The notes beneath the pieces were generated by a model, which had not been told where the DNA came from, did no database searches, and saw only the letters and a list, made by a program, of their open reading frames with translations. The translations under genes were made by a program, and so were the position numbers. Source: CAYZHV01 sp964478055 (GTDB lineage Bacteria > Spirochaetota > Spirochaetia > DSM-27196 > Alkalispirochaetaceae). From it: DNA of 19,284 nt. The DNA lies in contig CAYZHV010000052.1 of the NCBI GenBank assembly GCA_964478055.1, forward strand, positions 1 to 19,284, in the 5' to 3' direction. Of this stretch, positions 7,235 to 13,821 are shown one piece after another. Numbering within the stretch: position 1 is the stretch's first letter; every line of letters starts with the position of its first letter.

Positions 7235-7263
7235 TTGCCTGGTCCGGTGCGGTAAGCTACTAT
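7235..7263 (+). promoter_or_regulatory. Promoter of the diguanylate cyclase gene
   Basis: TTGCCT (7235-7240), 17-base spacer, TACTAT (7258-7263), each about 4 of 6 to consensus. A start near 7270 leaves a leader of about 24 bases containing GGAGGT ahead of GTG 7294. It is back to back with the importer promoter, with about 40 bases between the two -35 elements. Confidence 0.5.
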
Positions 7264-7293
7264 GGCGGCGCCGCTATCCGGAGGTAGAACTAG

Positions 7294-8508
7294 GTGACAA
7301 GCAGCGACATCGGCAGACGACTCCGGCGCGCTTTCTGGGCTCTCACACTCGTTGCACTCTTAGCCGTTGTAGCACCGATCATCATACCCGCCGGCGAGGA
7401 TTCCGGTTTCCTTTTCTGGATAGGCGCGCTGTTTTGGCCTGCTGCGCTCCTGCTCTCCCTTGGCTTCGGCAACAGCCGCCTCTTTTTCACCTCCCTGCTT
7501 ACGAGCCTCGCATGGCTCTCATACCAACCGACAGTCTCCGAGAAATTTCTTTCTGCTCCGGCGCTTCCGGTGGTGATTCTCCTTCCGTTGCTCTTGGTGG
7601 TGCTCCAGTTTGTCTCCGACAAAGGAATCGTAACGCAAGCCTCACTCCGGGCTTGGATTGTCGTCCTACTCTTTGCCTTCCTCTACCTCCTCTGGGCTCA
7701 GGGGCCCCCGGCCTTTGCTCCCGAAGCAGCACGCTACCTCCTCGAAGGGCGGCGGCTTCTCACCGGCCTGCGGTTTACCCCGGCGGAGCTTCTTTACCTC
7801 CTGGTCGGCGGTCTCCTTCTCGCCCGAGCCTTTCTGGCGGATAGAGTTACCGAAGGCGTCCCTCTCGGCTTTCTGCTTGCAGCCTACCTCGGTTATCAGG
7901 AGGTCGTCCCCGGGGACCCTGAGTTTGCCTGGGCAGTCGTTCCCCTTCTCGCCACCACGGGCATTCTCATCGAGGCGTACTCTCACGCCTACGTGGATAC
8001 CCTGACCCGCTTGCCCGGCCGGCGCTCCATGGAGAGTTACGGTAAGCAGCTCGGCAAGCGGTACGCAGTGGCCATGATAGACATAGATCACTTCAAGCAA
8101 TTCAACGATACTCACGGTCATCACGTTGGTGACCAGGTCTTGAGGATGGTCGCCGGACGCTTGAGAGGCGTCGGCGCCGGAGGACGAGTCTTCCGTTACG
8201 GCGGCGAGGAGTTCACTATCCTCTTTCGTCACGACGACCGAGACGCAGTCACTGCAGAGCTCGAGCGGCTGCGTTCGGTGGTGGGGGACAAGCCCTTTGT
8301 CCTGCGAGGCAGTTCGCGCCCCCCGGATCGCAAAGGAAAACGGCAACGGGGCTGGGGCTCCAACAGACAGAAGGCAACGGTGACTATCAGTCTCGGAGTA
8401 GCCTTTTCCTCAGGTCATGGACGTAAGATCGACGACGTTCGGAAGAAGGCTGATGAGGCACTCTACAAGGCGAAGAAGAAAGGACGAAACCGGGTCGAGT
8501 TTGCTTGA
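7294..8508 (+). CDS. Membrane-bound GGDEF diguanylate cyclase
   Basis: A 404-residue enzyme predicted to make cyclic di-GMP from two GTP. Residues 1 to about 230 hold seven or eight hydrophobic segments (for example about 15-32, 40-60, 88-106, 119-136, 162-182, 211-228), an uncharacterised membrane sensor. The GGDEF domain begins at DTLTRLPGRR (235-244), continues with MIDIDHFKQFND (261-272) and GHHVGDQVL, and has the active loop RYGGEEF (301-307). The usual RxxD inhibitory site five residues before the loop is absent (the sequence there is GAGG), so product inhibition at a canonical I-site is unlikely. A basic, low-complexity stretch (about 339-360) interrupts the segment before the TVTISLGVA strand. 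The GTG start at 7294 follows GGAGGT with 8-base spacing. The FMN-binding protein gene lies 66 bases downstream and may be cotranscribed. Confidence 0.93.
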   Translation: MTSSDIGRRLRRAFWALTLVALLAVVAPIIIPAGEDSGFLFWIGALFWPAALLLSLGFGNSRLFFTSLLTSLAWLSYQPTVSEKFLSAPALPVVILLPLLLVVLQFVSDKGIVTQASLRAWIVVLLFAFLYLLWAQGPPAFAPEAARYLLEGRRLLTGLRFTPAELLYLLVGGLLLARAFLADRVTEGVPLGFLLAAYLGYQEVVPGDPEFAWAVVPLLATTGILIEAYSHAYVDTLTRLPGRRSMESYGKQLGKRYAVAMIDIDHFKQFNDTHGHHVGDQVLRMVAGRLRGVGAGGRVFRYGGEEFTILFRHDDRDAVTAELERLRSVVGDKPFVLRGSSRPPDRKGKRQRGWGSNRQKATVTISLGVAFSSGHGRKIDDVRKKADEALYKAKKKGRNRVEFA

Positions 8509-8574
8509 AATATCCCGACAAGTCTGGGCCAGTCGGCACGGAGACCTTGCCACCCAAAAAGGAAGATGAAGCGA

Positions 8575-8994
8575 ATGAAGAAAAGGCGAAAACTCTTCAC
8601 CCTCAAAAACGTGCTCATCTGGATCGGCGCGCTGATCCTAGGCTTCGGCCTGAGCATGATGTCTTTTGGCATTCCCCAACAGGATCACACCCTCCGACAT
8701 GTAGATCCAGCAGGCATCTCGGATGGGAGGTACGAGGCGGAGTACAAGGTTGTGGCGCCCTTTGGCACCTTCGTCGCGAACAAAAGCTTCACCGTGGCCG
8801 TGGAGATCTCCGACGGTAGCGTAACGGCGGTATCGATCCTGGAGCCGGAGGAGATGACCGACGCCTTTCCGGAGCTAGAGGCTCGTATACTCCAGGAACA
8901 AACGACCGCCCTCGACGCCGTTTCCGGAGCTACCTGGTCCAAGATCGCCTATCTCAAAGCAGCAGAGTCTGCGCTGCGATCCGCATCGAACTGA
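8575..8994 (+). CDS. Membrane-anchored FMN-binding domain protein
   Basis: A 139-residue protein with a basic N-terminus, one transmembrane helix (about residues 11-30) and an extracytoplasmic FMN_bind domain. The flavinylation motif DAVSGATWS lies at about 114-122; in this family the Thr of SGAT receives FMN covalently from ApbE. GRYEAEYKVVAPFGTF and VAVEISDGSVTAVSI are the typical preceding strands. Single-domain, single-anchor FMN carriers of this kind are thought to shuttle electrons across or outside the membrane. No ApbE or Rnf/Nqr genes are in the window, so a partner is unknown. I place the start at ATG 8575, about 9 bases after AAAGGAAG; the in-frame ATG 8566 lies too close to that site. 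Confidence 0.88.
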   Translation: MKKRRKLFTLKNVLIWIGALILGFGLSMMSFGIPQQDHTLRHVDPAGISDGRYEAEYKVVAPFGTFVANKSFTVAVEISDGSVTAVSILEPEEMTDAFPELEARILQEQTTALDAVSGATWSKIAYLKAAESALRSASN

Positions 8995-9057
8995 TGTATC
9001 CGCCCAGGCCGCTAATCGGATAGGAAGGCAACCAGGCTTTTAGGCGAGGACTGCTCA

Positions 9058-9086
9058 TTGCTAATCTGGTGGTGCGGGTCTAGAAT
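9058..9086 (+). promoter_or_regulatory. Promoter of the secreted hypothetical gene
   Basis: TTGCTA (9058-9063), 17-base spacer, TAGAAT (9081-9086, 5 of 6). A start near 9093 leaves a 13-base leader with GGAG before ATG 9106, which also rules out the longer in-frame start at 9058. Confidence 0.6.
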
Positions 9087-9105
9087 TGAATGGAGAGTAA
9101 GAGAA

Positions 9106-9585
9106 ATGGCACCCCGCCACTGGGCTGCTCCATTTTGTCTCCTGTTGCTCCTCACCGTTCCCACCACCCTCCTGGGCCTCTCCATTACTGCGGACTGGGC
9201 ACTTAGCCTGCGCCTCGGGGCTGAGACGGAGCTCGGCAATCGGACACGCCTGAAGGGCGACTTCGGGGCCTCCCTTCTCGGGTTGGTCGTGGCTGACGCG
9301 CTTCTCGTCGTACCTCTCATGGAACCGGCGGAGCCCTGGAATCTAGATCTCCTTCTCGGGATCCCGAACGCCGCCGCCCCGGTCACCTTCGCCGGCGGCA
9401 TGGTTTCTGTAGGTGGTAGTATACGGGTCGGCCGGCGTCTGCGCACCGGAAACCGACTCTCACTACGTCTCGGCGGCGGGTATCCGTTCTTCTTCGAACC
9501 AAATCGCCCGGTTATGCGAGATACCAACCTCCCCCTGAACCTCTGGCCCGACATTGGTCTCGAGCTCCGGCTCACCCCTAGGTAG
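9106..9585 (+). CDS. Small secreted protein, possible outer-membrane beta-barrel, function unknown
   Basis: A 159-residue protein I do not recognise. It has a signal-peptide-like N-terminus (about residues 5-26, hydrophobic run CLLLLLTVP) followed by short alternating strands rich in Gly, Leu and Arg such as LSLRLGAETELG, VSVGGSIRVGRRL and LSLRLGGGYPFFF, ending GLELRLTPR. The alternating pattern is what a small beta-barrel or an autotransporter-like translocated domain would show, but no family motif is evident. The start is fixed by its own promoter (9058-9086). It is followed directly by the promoter of the SDR gene, so it is probably monocistronic. Confidence 0.6.
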   Translation: MAPRHWAAPFCLLLLLTVPTTLLGLSITADWALSLRLGAETELGNRTRLKGDFGASLLGLVVADALLVVPLMEPAEPWNLDLLLGIPNAAAPVTFAGGMVSVGGSIRVGRRLRTGNRLSLRLGGGYPFFFEPNRPVMRDTNLPLNLWPDIGLELRLTPR

Positions 9586-9587
9586 TT

Positions 9588-9617
9588 TTGCACTGGGTCC
9601 TAGGAATACCTTATAAT
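9588..9617 (+). promoter_or_regulatory. Promoter of the SDR-rhomboid unit
   Basis: TTGCAC (9588-9593), 18-base spacer and a perfect -10 TATAAT (9612-9617), beginning three bases after the stop of the preceding gene. A start near 9624 gives a leader of about 24 bases with GGGAGGTG before ATG 9648. Confidence 0.6.
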
Positions 9618-9647
9618 AATAGGCAGCAATTCCCAGGGAGGTGCACC

Positions 9648-10379
9648 ATGGCAGATCGAGAAGTAGCGGTTGTCGCCGGAGGCTCCGGTGGAATCGGCGA
9701 GGGGATCGTCGCCGCCCTGCTGGAGACGAGCTATCGCGTCTACGTGCCGACTCGTGCAGGGGATCACTCCGAACGACTCAGACAATACGTGGAAAACGAC
9801 TCTGAGCTGCGCACCATTCCCGCGGATCTCTGCGACGAGGAGGCGGTGACGGCAATGCGAGACACAATACTCTCTAATGAGGGAAAGATCGACGCCGTGA
9901 TCGTCTCGGTAGGAGCTGACTACTATGGTCACCGACTCCACCGGATGCCTCGAGAAGATTGGGATCGGAGTATTCAGGATAATCTGGTGACGCACTTCAA
10001 CACACAAAGGGTCTTTGTCGATCACCTTCGAAAGCAGAACCGTGGCATCTATATCACCCTCATCGGACCGGAGGCGGAGAGCATTCGACCGGACGGCGGA
10101 CTCATGTCGATCATGGCGGCAGGACAAAAGATGATGGCCCGGGTTCTCGCCCACGAAGCCTTCGACTCAGATGTACGGATTCACGCTCTGACCGCTCACA
10201 CCACGATTCGGACGAGAAGCAGGGGGAGCGACGCAAACTACGACTGGATCAGCGCTCGGGATCTCGGGGACTACGTCGTGGGCTTGCTTCGTGAGACCCT
10301 CCCCGGATCTCACGACACTCTCCATGAGCTTCAGGACCTATCCCACGTGCAGGCACTACTCAAGAAGCAGAGCAAGTGA
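9648..10379 (+). CDS. SDR-fold protein lacking the catalytic tyrosine
   Basis: A 243-residue Rossmann-fold protein of the short-chain dehydrogenase/reductase type. The cofactor loop GGSGGIGEGI (11-20) matches the SDR nucleotide-binding motif, and DNLVTHF near 111-117 holds the conserved Asn. However, the YxxxK active site reads AAGQK, with Ala157 where Tyr is expected and Lys161 retained; the catalytic Ser region (ITLIGPE, 136-142) has no Ser; and the usual NNAG motif is SVGA (87-90). It can therefore probably bind NAD(P) but not perform classical SDR chemistry, suggesting a sensor, scaffold or epimerase-like variant. Start ATG 9648 follows GGGAGGTG; the longer frame from 9588 overlaps the promoter and is rejected. 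It is followed 18 bases later by the rhomboid-like gene, probably in one operon. Confidence 0.85.
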   Translation: MADREVAVVAGGSGGIGEGIVAALLETSYRVYVPTRAGDHSERLRQYVENDSELRTIPADLCDEEAVTAMRDTILSNEGKIDAVIVSVGADYYGHRLHRMPREDWDRSIQDNLVTHFNTQRVFVDHLRKQNRGIYITLIGPEAESIRPDGGLMSIMAAGQKMMARVLAHEAFDSDVRIHALTAHTTIRTRSRGSDANYDWISARDLGDYVVGLLRETLPGSHDTLHELQDLSHVQALLKKQSK

Positions 10380-10382
10380 TAC

Positions 10383-10397
10383 GCTGCCTCCCGCAGC
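10383..10397 (+). promoter_or_regulatory. Hairpin touching the start codon of the rhomboid-like gene
   Basis: GCTGC-CTCCC-GCAGC forms a 5-bp stem ending immediately before ATG 10398, and no Shine-Dalgarno sequence is present. Ribosomes arriving from the SDR stop (10377-10379) could open it, so translational coupling is likely. Short stem, hence modest confidence. Confidence 0.35.
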
Positions 10398-11483
10398 ATG
10401 AAACCGCGATCTCTCGTCCGCGCACTCCATGAACGTCCCCCGCTGGTAACCCTCGCTCTCCTCTGTGGGCTTCTTCTGACCACCACTCCGCAGTTCTTTC
10501 TTCCCGAGCTCTACGACCTTCTCACAGGGACCCTCTTTGGCGTCCGGCTCCCCCACTACCTCTTCCTGAACGTCTTCTCCCACTCTCCTTCCATACTACT
10601 CCCCCACGTCCTGGGTAACACCGTCGTGCTTATCTTCTTCGGGGGGATATCGGAGCTCGTTCTCGGCTCTCGTCGGATGGCGCTGCTCTCTCTGGTAACT
10701 CTGACCATGACCCTCGCAACGGCCTACCTTCGGGACCTCACCTCGGTGCATGGTATTTCCGGAGTCATCTGGGGTTTTCACGTTCCGGTGCTGTTTCTGC
10801 TTCTTGCCAGAGCTCAGCAACTCGGCACAGCAAGTACAATGAGGCGCCCCTGGGTCGTAGTGGCCCTTCTTCTCTTTCTTTTCGACTTTGTCGGGTTGCA
10901 TCTGCTGGAAGTAGCCCTCTTCGGTCTCAGACCCTTCGAGAACTTTGGACAGGTGCTCCACCTCGTCTCAGTCGTGGTCGCGATGCCCTTTGCCTTTGCC
11001 TGGCGGGGGGATATCGAAAGGGCCGCCCGGGGTTTGTCGGCAATCCGAGCCAGGGAGACCGGACAGAAGAGCGGCCCGCGGAGCTTGGTCACGCCGAGTC
11101 TGATCGGCCTCGCGGCGCTCTTGCTCCTTAACGGAACGGGCACCGTCGACGCGGTTCTCGTAACCCTCTCTACCCCATCGACGGTTAACTACACTCTGGA
11201 GCCCCCATCCGGAACAGCGGCAGAAGCGACAGGACGCGAAATCCGGGTCACTTTCTCCGAGCCGATGCTCACTCGAGATCCAAATCTTCGTCGCCGCTCG
11301 ATTTCCTATGAGCAGCCACCGGTACCGGAGGTTCGGTTTCGGTGGGTCCGCAGAGATACCCTCGTCGTGGAATTGAGCCGCACGCTCACGAAGGCGGAGG
11401 CGATACTCCTGCGCTTCGATGTCTACCAAACGGGGCCCAGAGGCGTGCTCCTTCCGAGACCCGTTGAGCTTAGCTACGACTAA
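10398..11483 (+). CDS. Rhomboid-like intramembrane serine protease with C-terminal Ig-like domain
   Basis: A 361-residue inner-membrane protein. Rhomboid signatures: an LFLNVFSHSPSILLPHVLGN segment (55-74) with His70 and Asn74 positioned as in the HxxxN motif, FFGGISELVLG (80-90), the catalytic motif GISG with Ser121, and His188 in a later helix (HLVSVVVAMPFAF) as the dyad partner. After about six helices, a last helix (about 229-247) leads to a C-terminal domain (about 262-361) with VNYTLEPPSGTAAEA and IRVTFSEPM, the pattern of SbsA/Big_5-type bacterial Ig-like domains; it should lie outside the cytoplasm. Rhomboids cleave transmembrane substrates; the Ig domain may help select them. Compared with classic rhomboids the catalytic stretch is VHGISGVIWG rather than GASGA. 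The function as protease is inferred from the dyad. The stop overlaps that of the convergent gene. Confidence 0.75.
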   Translation: MKPRSLVRALHERPPLVTLALLCGLLLTTTPQFFLPELYDLLTGTLFGVRLPHYLFLNVFSHSPSILLPHVLGNTVVLIFFGGISELVLGSRRMALLSLVTLTMTLATAYLRDLTSVHGISGVIWGFHVPVLFLLLARAQQLGTASTMRRPWVVVALLLFLFDFVGLHLLEVALFGLRPFENFGQVLHLVSVVVAMPFAFAWRGDIERAARGLSAIRARETGQKSGPRSLVTPSLIGLAALLLLNGTGTVDAVLVTLSTPSTVNYTLEPPSGTAAEATGREIRVTFSEPMLTRDPNLRRRSISYEQPPVPEVRFRWVRRDTLVVELSRTLTKAEAILLRFDVYQTGPRGVLLPRPVELSYD

Positions 11484-12238
11484 TCCCTCTTCGCCAACCA
11501 GCGCATGCTCTGCTGCCAGACTCGGGCGTATCCCTCCCACTCGACAAAGGGCATGGGACACCAGTGGGGACCGATGTCCGAGGTCCAGACGAGGCTCCGT
11601 CCCTTGCCGGGCTCGAGAGTTGCAATAAACGGCTGTCCGTCAATTTCCGCCAGAACCGAGGCCTCTTTCTTCGCGATCACCTCGTTGTAGCCGAGGAGCG
11701 CCGGCCAGGGGCCTGAAACGCCATCCAAGACCGGGTGGTCCGCCACCTTCGTCTCGACTTTTGCCCCCTGCGGCGCTTCCTGCCGATCGTCTCGCTCATG
11801 CATAGTGACCGGGAGCACCTCTTCCACGGGACTCTTGTAGAACTTGGCGGAGCCGTAGATCCCGGCAAAGGAGAGGTAACCGCCGCACATCACCAAAGCC
11901 CCGCCTCCAAGAACCCAGTCCCGCAGAAGCATGAGGCGGTTCGGGGCGGTCTTACCGTGGAGCCAGACATCGGGATGTAGCAGGAGCGTGTTTGCCCCGA
12001 TATCGCTCAGGATAACCACGTCGAGCTCCTCGAGTTCTTTCATGGTCGTGGGAGCGTCCGTCGGCGCCTTATGTCCTGGAATGTGCCTAAACTCGAAACC
12101 CGAACCCGAGAGCGCCTCTCGCAGAAACTCATGCCCTTCCTCGTAGACGGAGCTCGAAAAGAAGTCCCACCCCTTGATGTGCGTGCTGGTGGAAACCCAG
12201 GACTCTCCTATGAGAGCGATGCGAATTGGTGCGGCCAC
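11480..12238 (-). CDS. Glutamine-amidotransferase-like protein (DUF1355 / class I GATase-like)
   Basis: A 252-residue soluble protein of the DUF1355 GATase1-like family. Seen: IRIALIGESWVSTSTHIKG at the N-terminus, DVVILSDIGANTLLLHPD (about 93-110), the elbow region GGALVMCGGYLSFAGIYGSAK (about 130-150) with Cys in the nucleophile-like position, EVLPVTMHERDDRQEAPQG, and TSDIGPHWCPMPFVEWEGY near the C-terminus. Family members are often found with sugar or polyol catabolism but have no firmly assigned reaction; this one has no synthetase partner nearby. Start: GTG 12238 preceded by AAGGAGG with 6-base spacing is much better than the in-frame ATG 12358, whose extra 40 residues are Pro/Arg rich and lie in the promoter region of the divergent symporter gene. 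An extended -10-like TGATAGGAT lies about 25 bases upstream. Confidence 0.82.
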   Translation of the reverse strand: MAAPIRIALIGESWVSTSTHIKGWDFFSSSVYEEGHEFLREALSGSGFEFRHIPGHKAPTDAPTTMKELEELDVVILSDIGANTLLLHPDVWLHGKTAPNRLMLLRDWVLGGGALVMCGGYLSFAGIYGSAKFYKSPVEEVLPVTMHERDDRQEAPQGAKVETKVADHPVLDGVSGPWPALLGYNEVIAKKEASVLAEIDGQPFIATLEPGKGRSLVWTSDIGPHWCPMPFVEWEGYARVWQQSMRWLAKRD

Positions 12239-12301
12239 TGTCTGCCTCCTTCTGACGCCCATCCTATCACACCTCCGCCAAGCGCGCCGGCGGCCCTGGG
12301 G

Positions 12302-12331
12302 GAGTCCCGGGAAGAGTCCCACGAAGAGTCC
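12302..12331. repeat. Three GAGTCC direct repeats with 12-base period
   Basis: GAGTCC occurs at 12302, 12314 and 12326, within near-identical 12-base units (GAAGAGTCC in the last two). The array lies 46-75 bases upstream of the symporter -10 and between two divergent genes, where an activator or repressor could bind. Seen directly; function unknown. Confidence 0.4.
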
Positions 12332-12376
12332 TGGCAAGGGCATGAGAAAAAACCCCACTAACCGCTGAGAATCCCC

Positions 12377-12382
12377 TACAAT
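12377..12382 (+). promoter_or_regulatory. Candidate -10 element of the symporter gene
   Basis: TACAAT (5 of 6) lies 20 bases before ATG 12403. No convincing -35 is found 16-18 bases upstream, which suits an activator-dependent promoter using the GAGTCC repeats, but this is inference. Confidence 0.35.
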
Positions 12383-12402
12383 GGGCCCTTCAAGGAGGCG
12401 CC

Positions 12403-13821
12403 ATGGACTTTCCCTGGAAGTTCTTTGTTGATATCGGCATCATCTCGGTGGCGTTGCTCGCCGCAACGTATCTGCGGGCTCGTTTCGCATTTTTCCAGCG
12501 ATATTTGATACCCAACGCCCTTACCGCGGGGTTCATGCTTCTCTTTTTCTACAACGTTCTAGCTCCCCTCCTGGGACTTACCACGGAGGGACTTGGCGCG
12601 ATGGTGTACCACCTGTTGAGTATCTCCTTTATCGCGATGACCCTCCGTCGCAGTCCCGAGCGAAAAGGGAGCGAAGAGCACGGGGTCCTGGGTACCGCCA
12701 TGGTAATCGTCTTTCACTACGGCATGCAGGCAACCTTGGGGCTTCTCATCACCCTGGTGTTCATGGTGACCATCTTCCCGGATCTCTTTCCCTCAATGGG
12801 GCTCTTTGTGCCCCTCGGATTCGCCCTCGGGCCGGGACAGTCCTTTGCGATCGGCGAAGGGTGGCGCGCCTTCGGCTTCGAAGGCGGCGGCTCGGTGGGA
12901 CTCACTTTTGCGGCGATTGGCTTTCTCTTCGCATGCTTTGGCGGGGTCTGGCTGATCAACTACGGCATACGCAAGGAGTGGCTCTCCCCGGAGAAGCGGG
13001 AGGCTATTCAAAACCGCGGAGTGCGCACCGGTGTTTACCCTAAGGGCGAAGGGACCCGAACCGGCATGCAGTTGACCACGGAGACCGAGGCGATCGACTC
13101 CCTCACCTTCACTGCGGCCATGGTCTTTCTCACCTACCTGGCGAGCTACCTGTTCCTCAAACTCCTAACCTGGCTCCTCGCCTTCGCCGGCCCCCTGGGC
13201 AACGACCTCGCGGTCAATCTCTGGGGCATAAACTTCGTCTTCGCCGCCCTGACCGCTCTTGTATTTAAAGTGATCATCCGCCGTCTCGGGATTCAGTACA
13301 CCTTGGACAACCACGCCCTCAATAGAATCGCGGGCTTTTCCGTGGACCTCATGGTGTCCGCGGCGGTGGGAGCGATATCGGTGGTCGTTGTGGTGCAGTA
13401 CTGGATACCGATTACAGTGATGGCCGCTGCGGCGGGATTTCTTACCCTGGTAACCGTTCCCTGGTTCGCCTCCCGGGCGTTCAAGGATCACCGCTTTGAC
13501 AGGCTCCTCATTATCTACGGTGCCATGACCGGCACCATGCCCACGGGCCTCGCCCTCCTCCGGGTGATCGATCCGGACTTCGAGACTCCCGTCGCCTCGG
13601 ACTACATGTTCTCCACGGCGATCGTTTTCGTGGTCTGCATACCCTTTATCCTCGCGATCAACCTTCCGGCCTACACCTACTCCACAGGCAACCCGCTCTA
13701 TTTCTGGCTCGGCCTCGGTGTCTCCGTGGCCTACCTCATACTCGGCTTCGGTGGCTTTCTCTACGTCGCCCGCCATCGCGCTTTTCGTCGACCGCACCAC
13801 CACTTTCTAAAGGAGGAGTAG
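12403..13821 (+). CDS. Sodium:glutamate symporter family transporter (GltS-like)
   Basis: A 472-residue inner-membrane transporter with about eleven to twelve helices, in two similar halves separated by a hydrophilic loop (about 188-232). The family motif is visible as GFALGPGQSFAIGEGW (139-154), and a matching region in the second half contains GAMTGTMPTGLALLRV, typical of the second re-entrant loop. GltS proteins import glutamate with Na+; this one is about 70 residues longer than the Escherichia coli protein because of the central loop and tails, so the substrate may differ. ATG 12403 has AAGGAGG with 6-base spacing. The stop TAG overlaps the GTG of the next gene by one base, so the two are translationally coupled. 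Confidence 0.85.
   Translation: MDFPWKFFVDIGIISVALLAATYLRARFAFFQRYLIPNALTAGFMLLFFYNVLAPLLGLTTEGLGAMVYHLLSISFIAMTLRRSPERKGSEEHGVLGTAMVIVFHYGMQATLGLLITLVFMVTIFPDLFPSMGLFVPLGFALGPGQSFAIGEGWRAFGFEGGGSVGLTFAAIGFLFACFGGVWLINYGIRKEWLSPEKREAIQNRGVRTGVYPKGEGTRTGMQLTTETEAIDSLTFTAAMVFLTYLASYLFLKLLTWLLAFAGPLGNDLAVNLWGINFVFAALTALVFKVIIRRLGIQYTLDNHALNRIAGFSVDLMVSAAVGAISVVVVVQYWIPITVMAAAAGFLTLVTVPWFASRAFKDHRFDRLLIIYGAMTGTMPTGLALLRVIDPDFETPVASDYMFSTAIVFVVCIPFILAINLPAYTYSTGNPLYFWLGLGVSVAYLILGFGGFLYVARHRAFRRPHHHFLKEE

Noticed and set aside
7666..8346. Minus-strand ORF (226 codons) inside the diguanylate cyclase gene
   Set aside because: Shadow of the GGDEF coding frame; no recognisable motifs or ribosome binding site.
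8997..9022. TATCCG...CGGATA inverted repeat after the FMN-binding gene
   Set aside because: Short stem with 14-base loop and no T-tract; insufficient for a terminator call.
11480..12358. Longer amidotransferase-like frame starting at ATG 12358
   Set aside because: The extra residues are Arg/Pro rich, cover the divergent promoter region, and the GTG at 12238 has a far better ribosome binding site.
13165..13803. Minus-strand ORF (212 codons) inside the symporter gene
   Set aside because: Glu/Gly/His-rich shadow of a transmembrane-coding frame; not a plausible protein.
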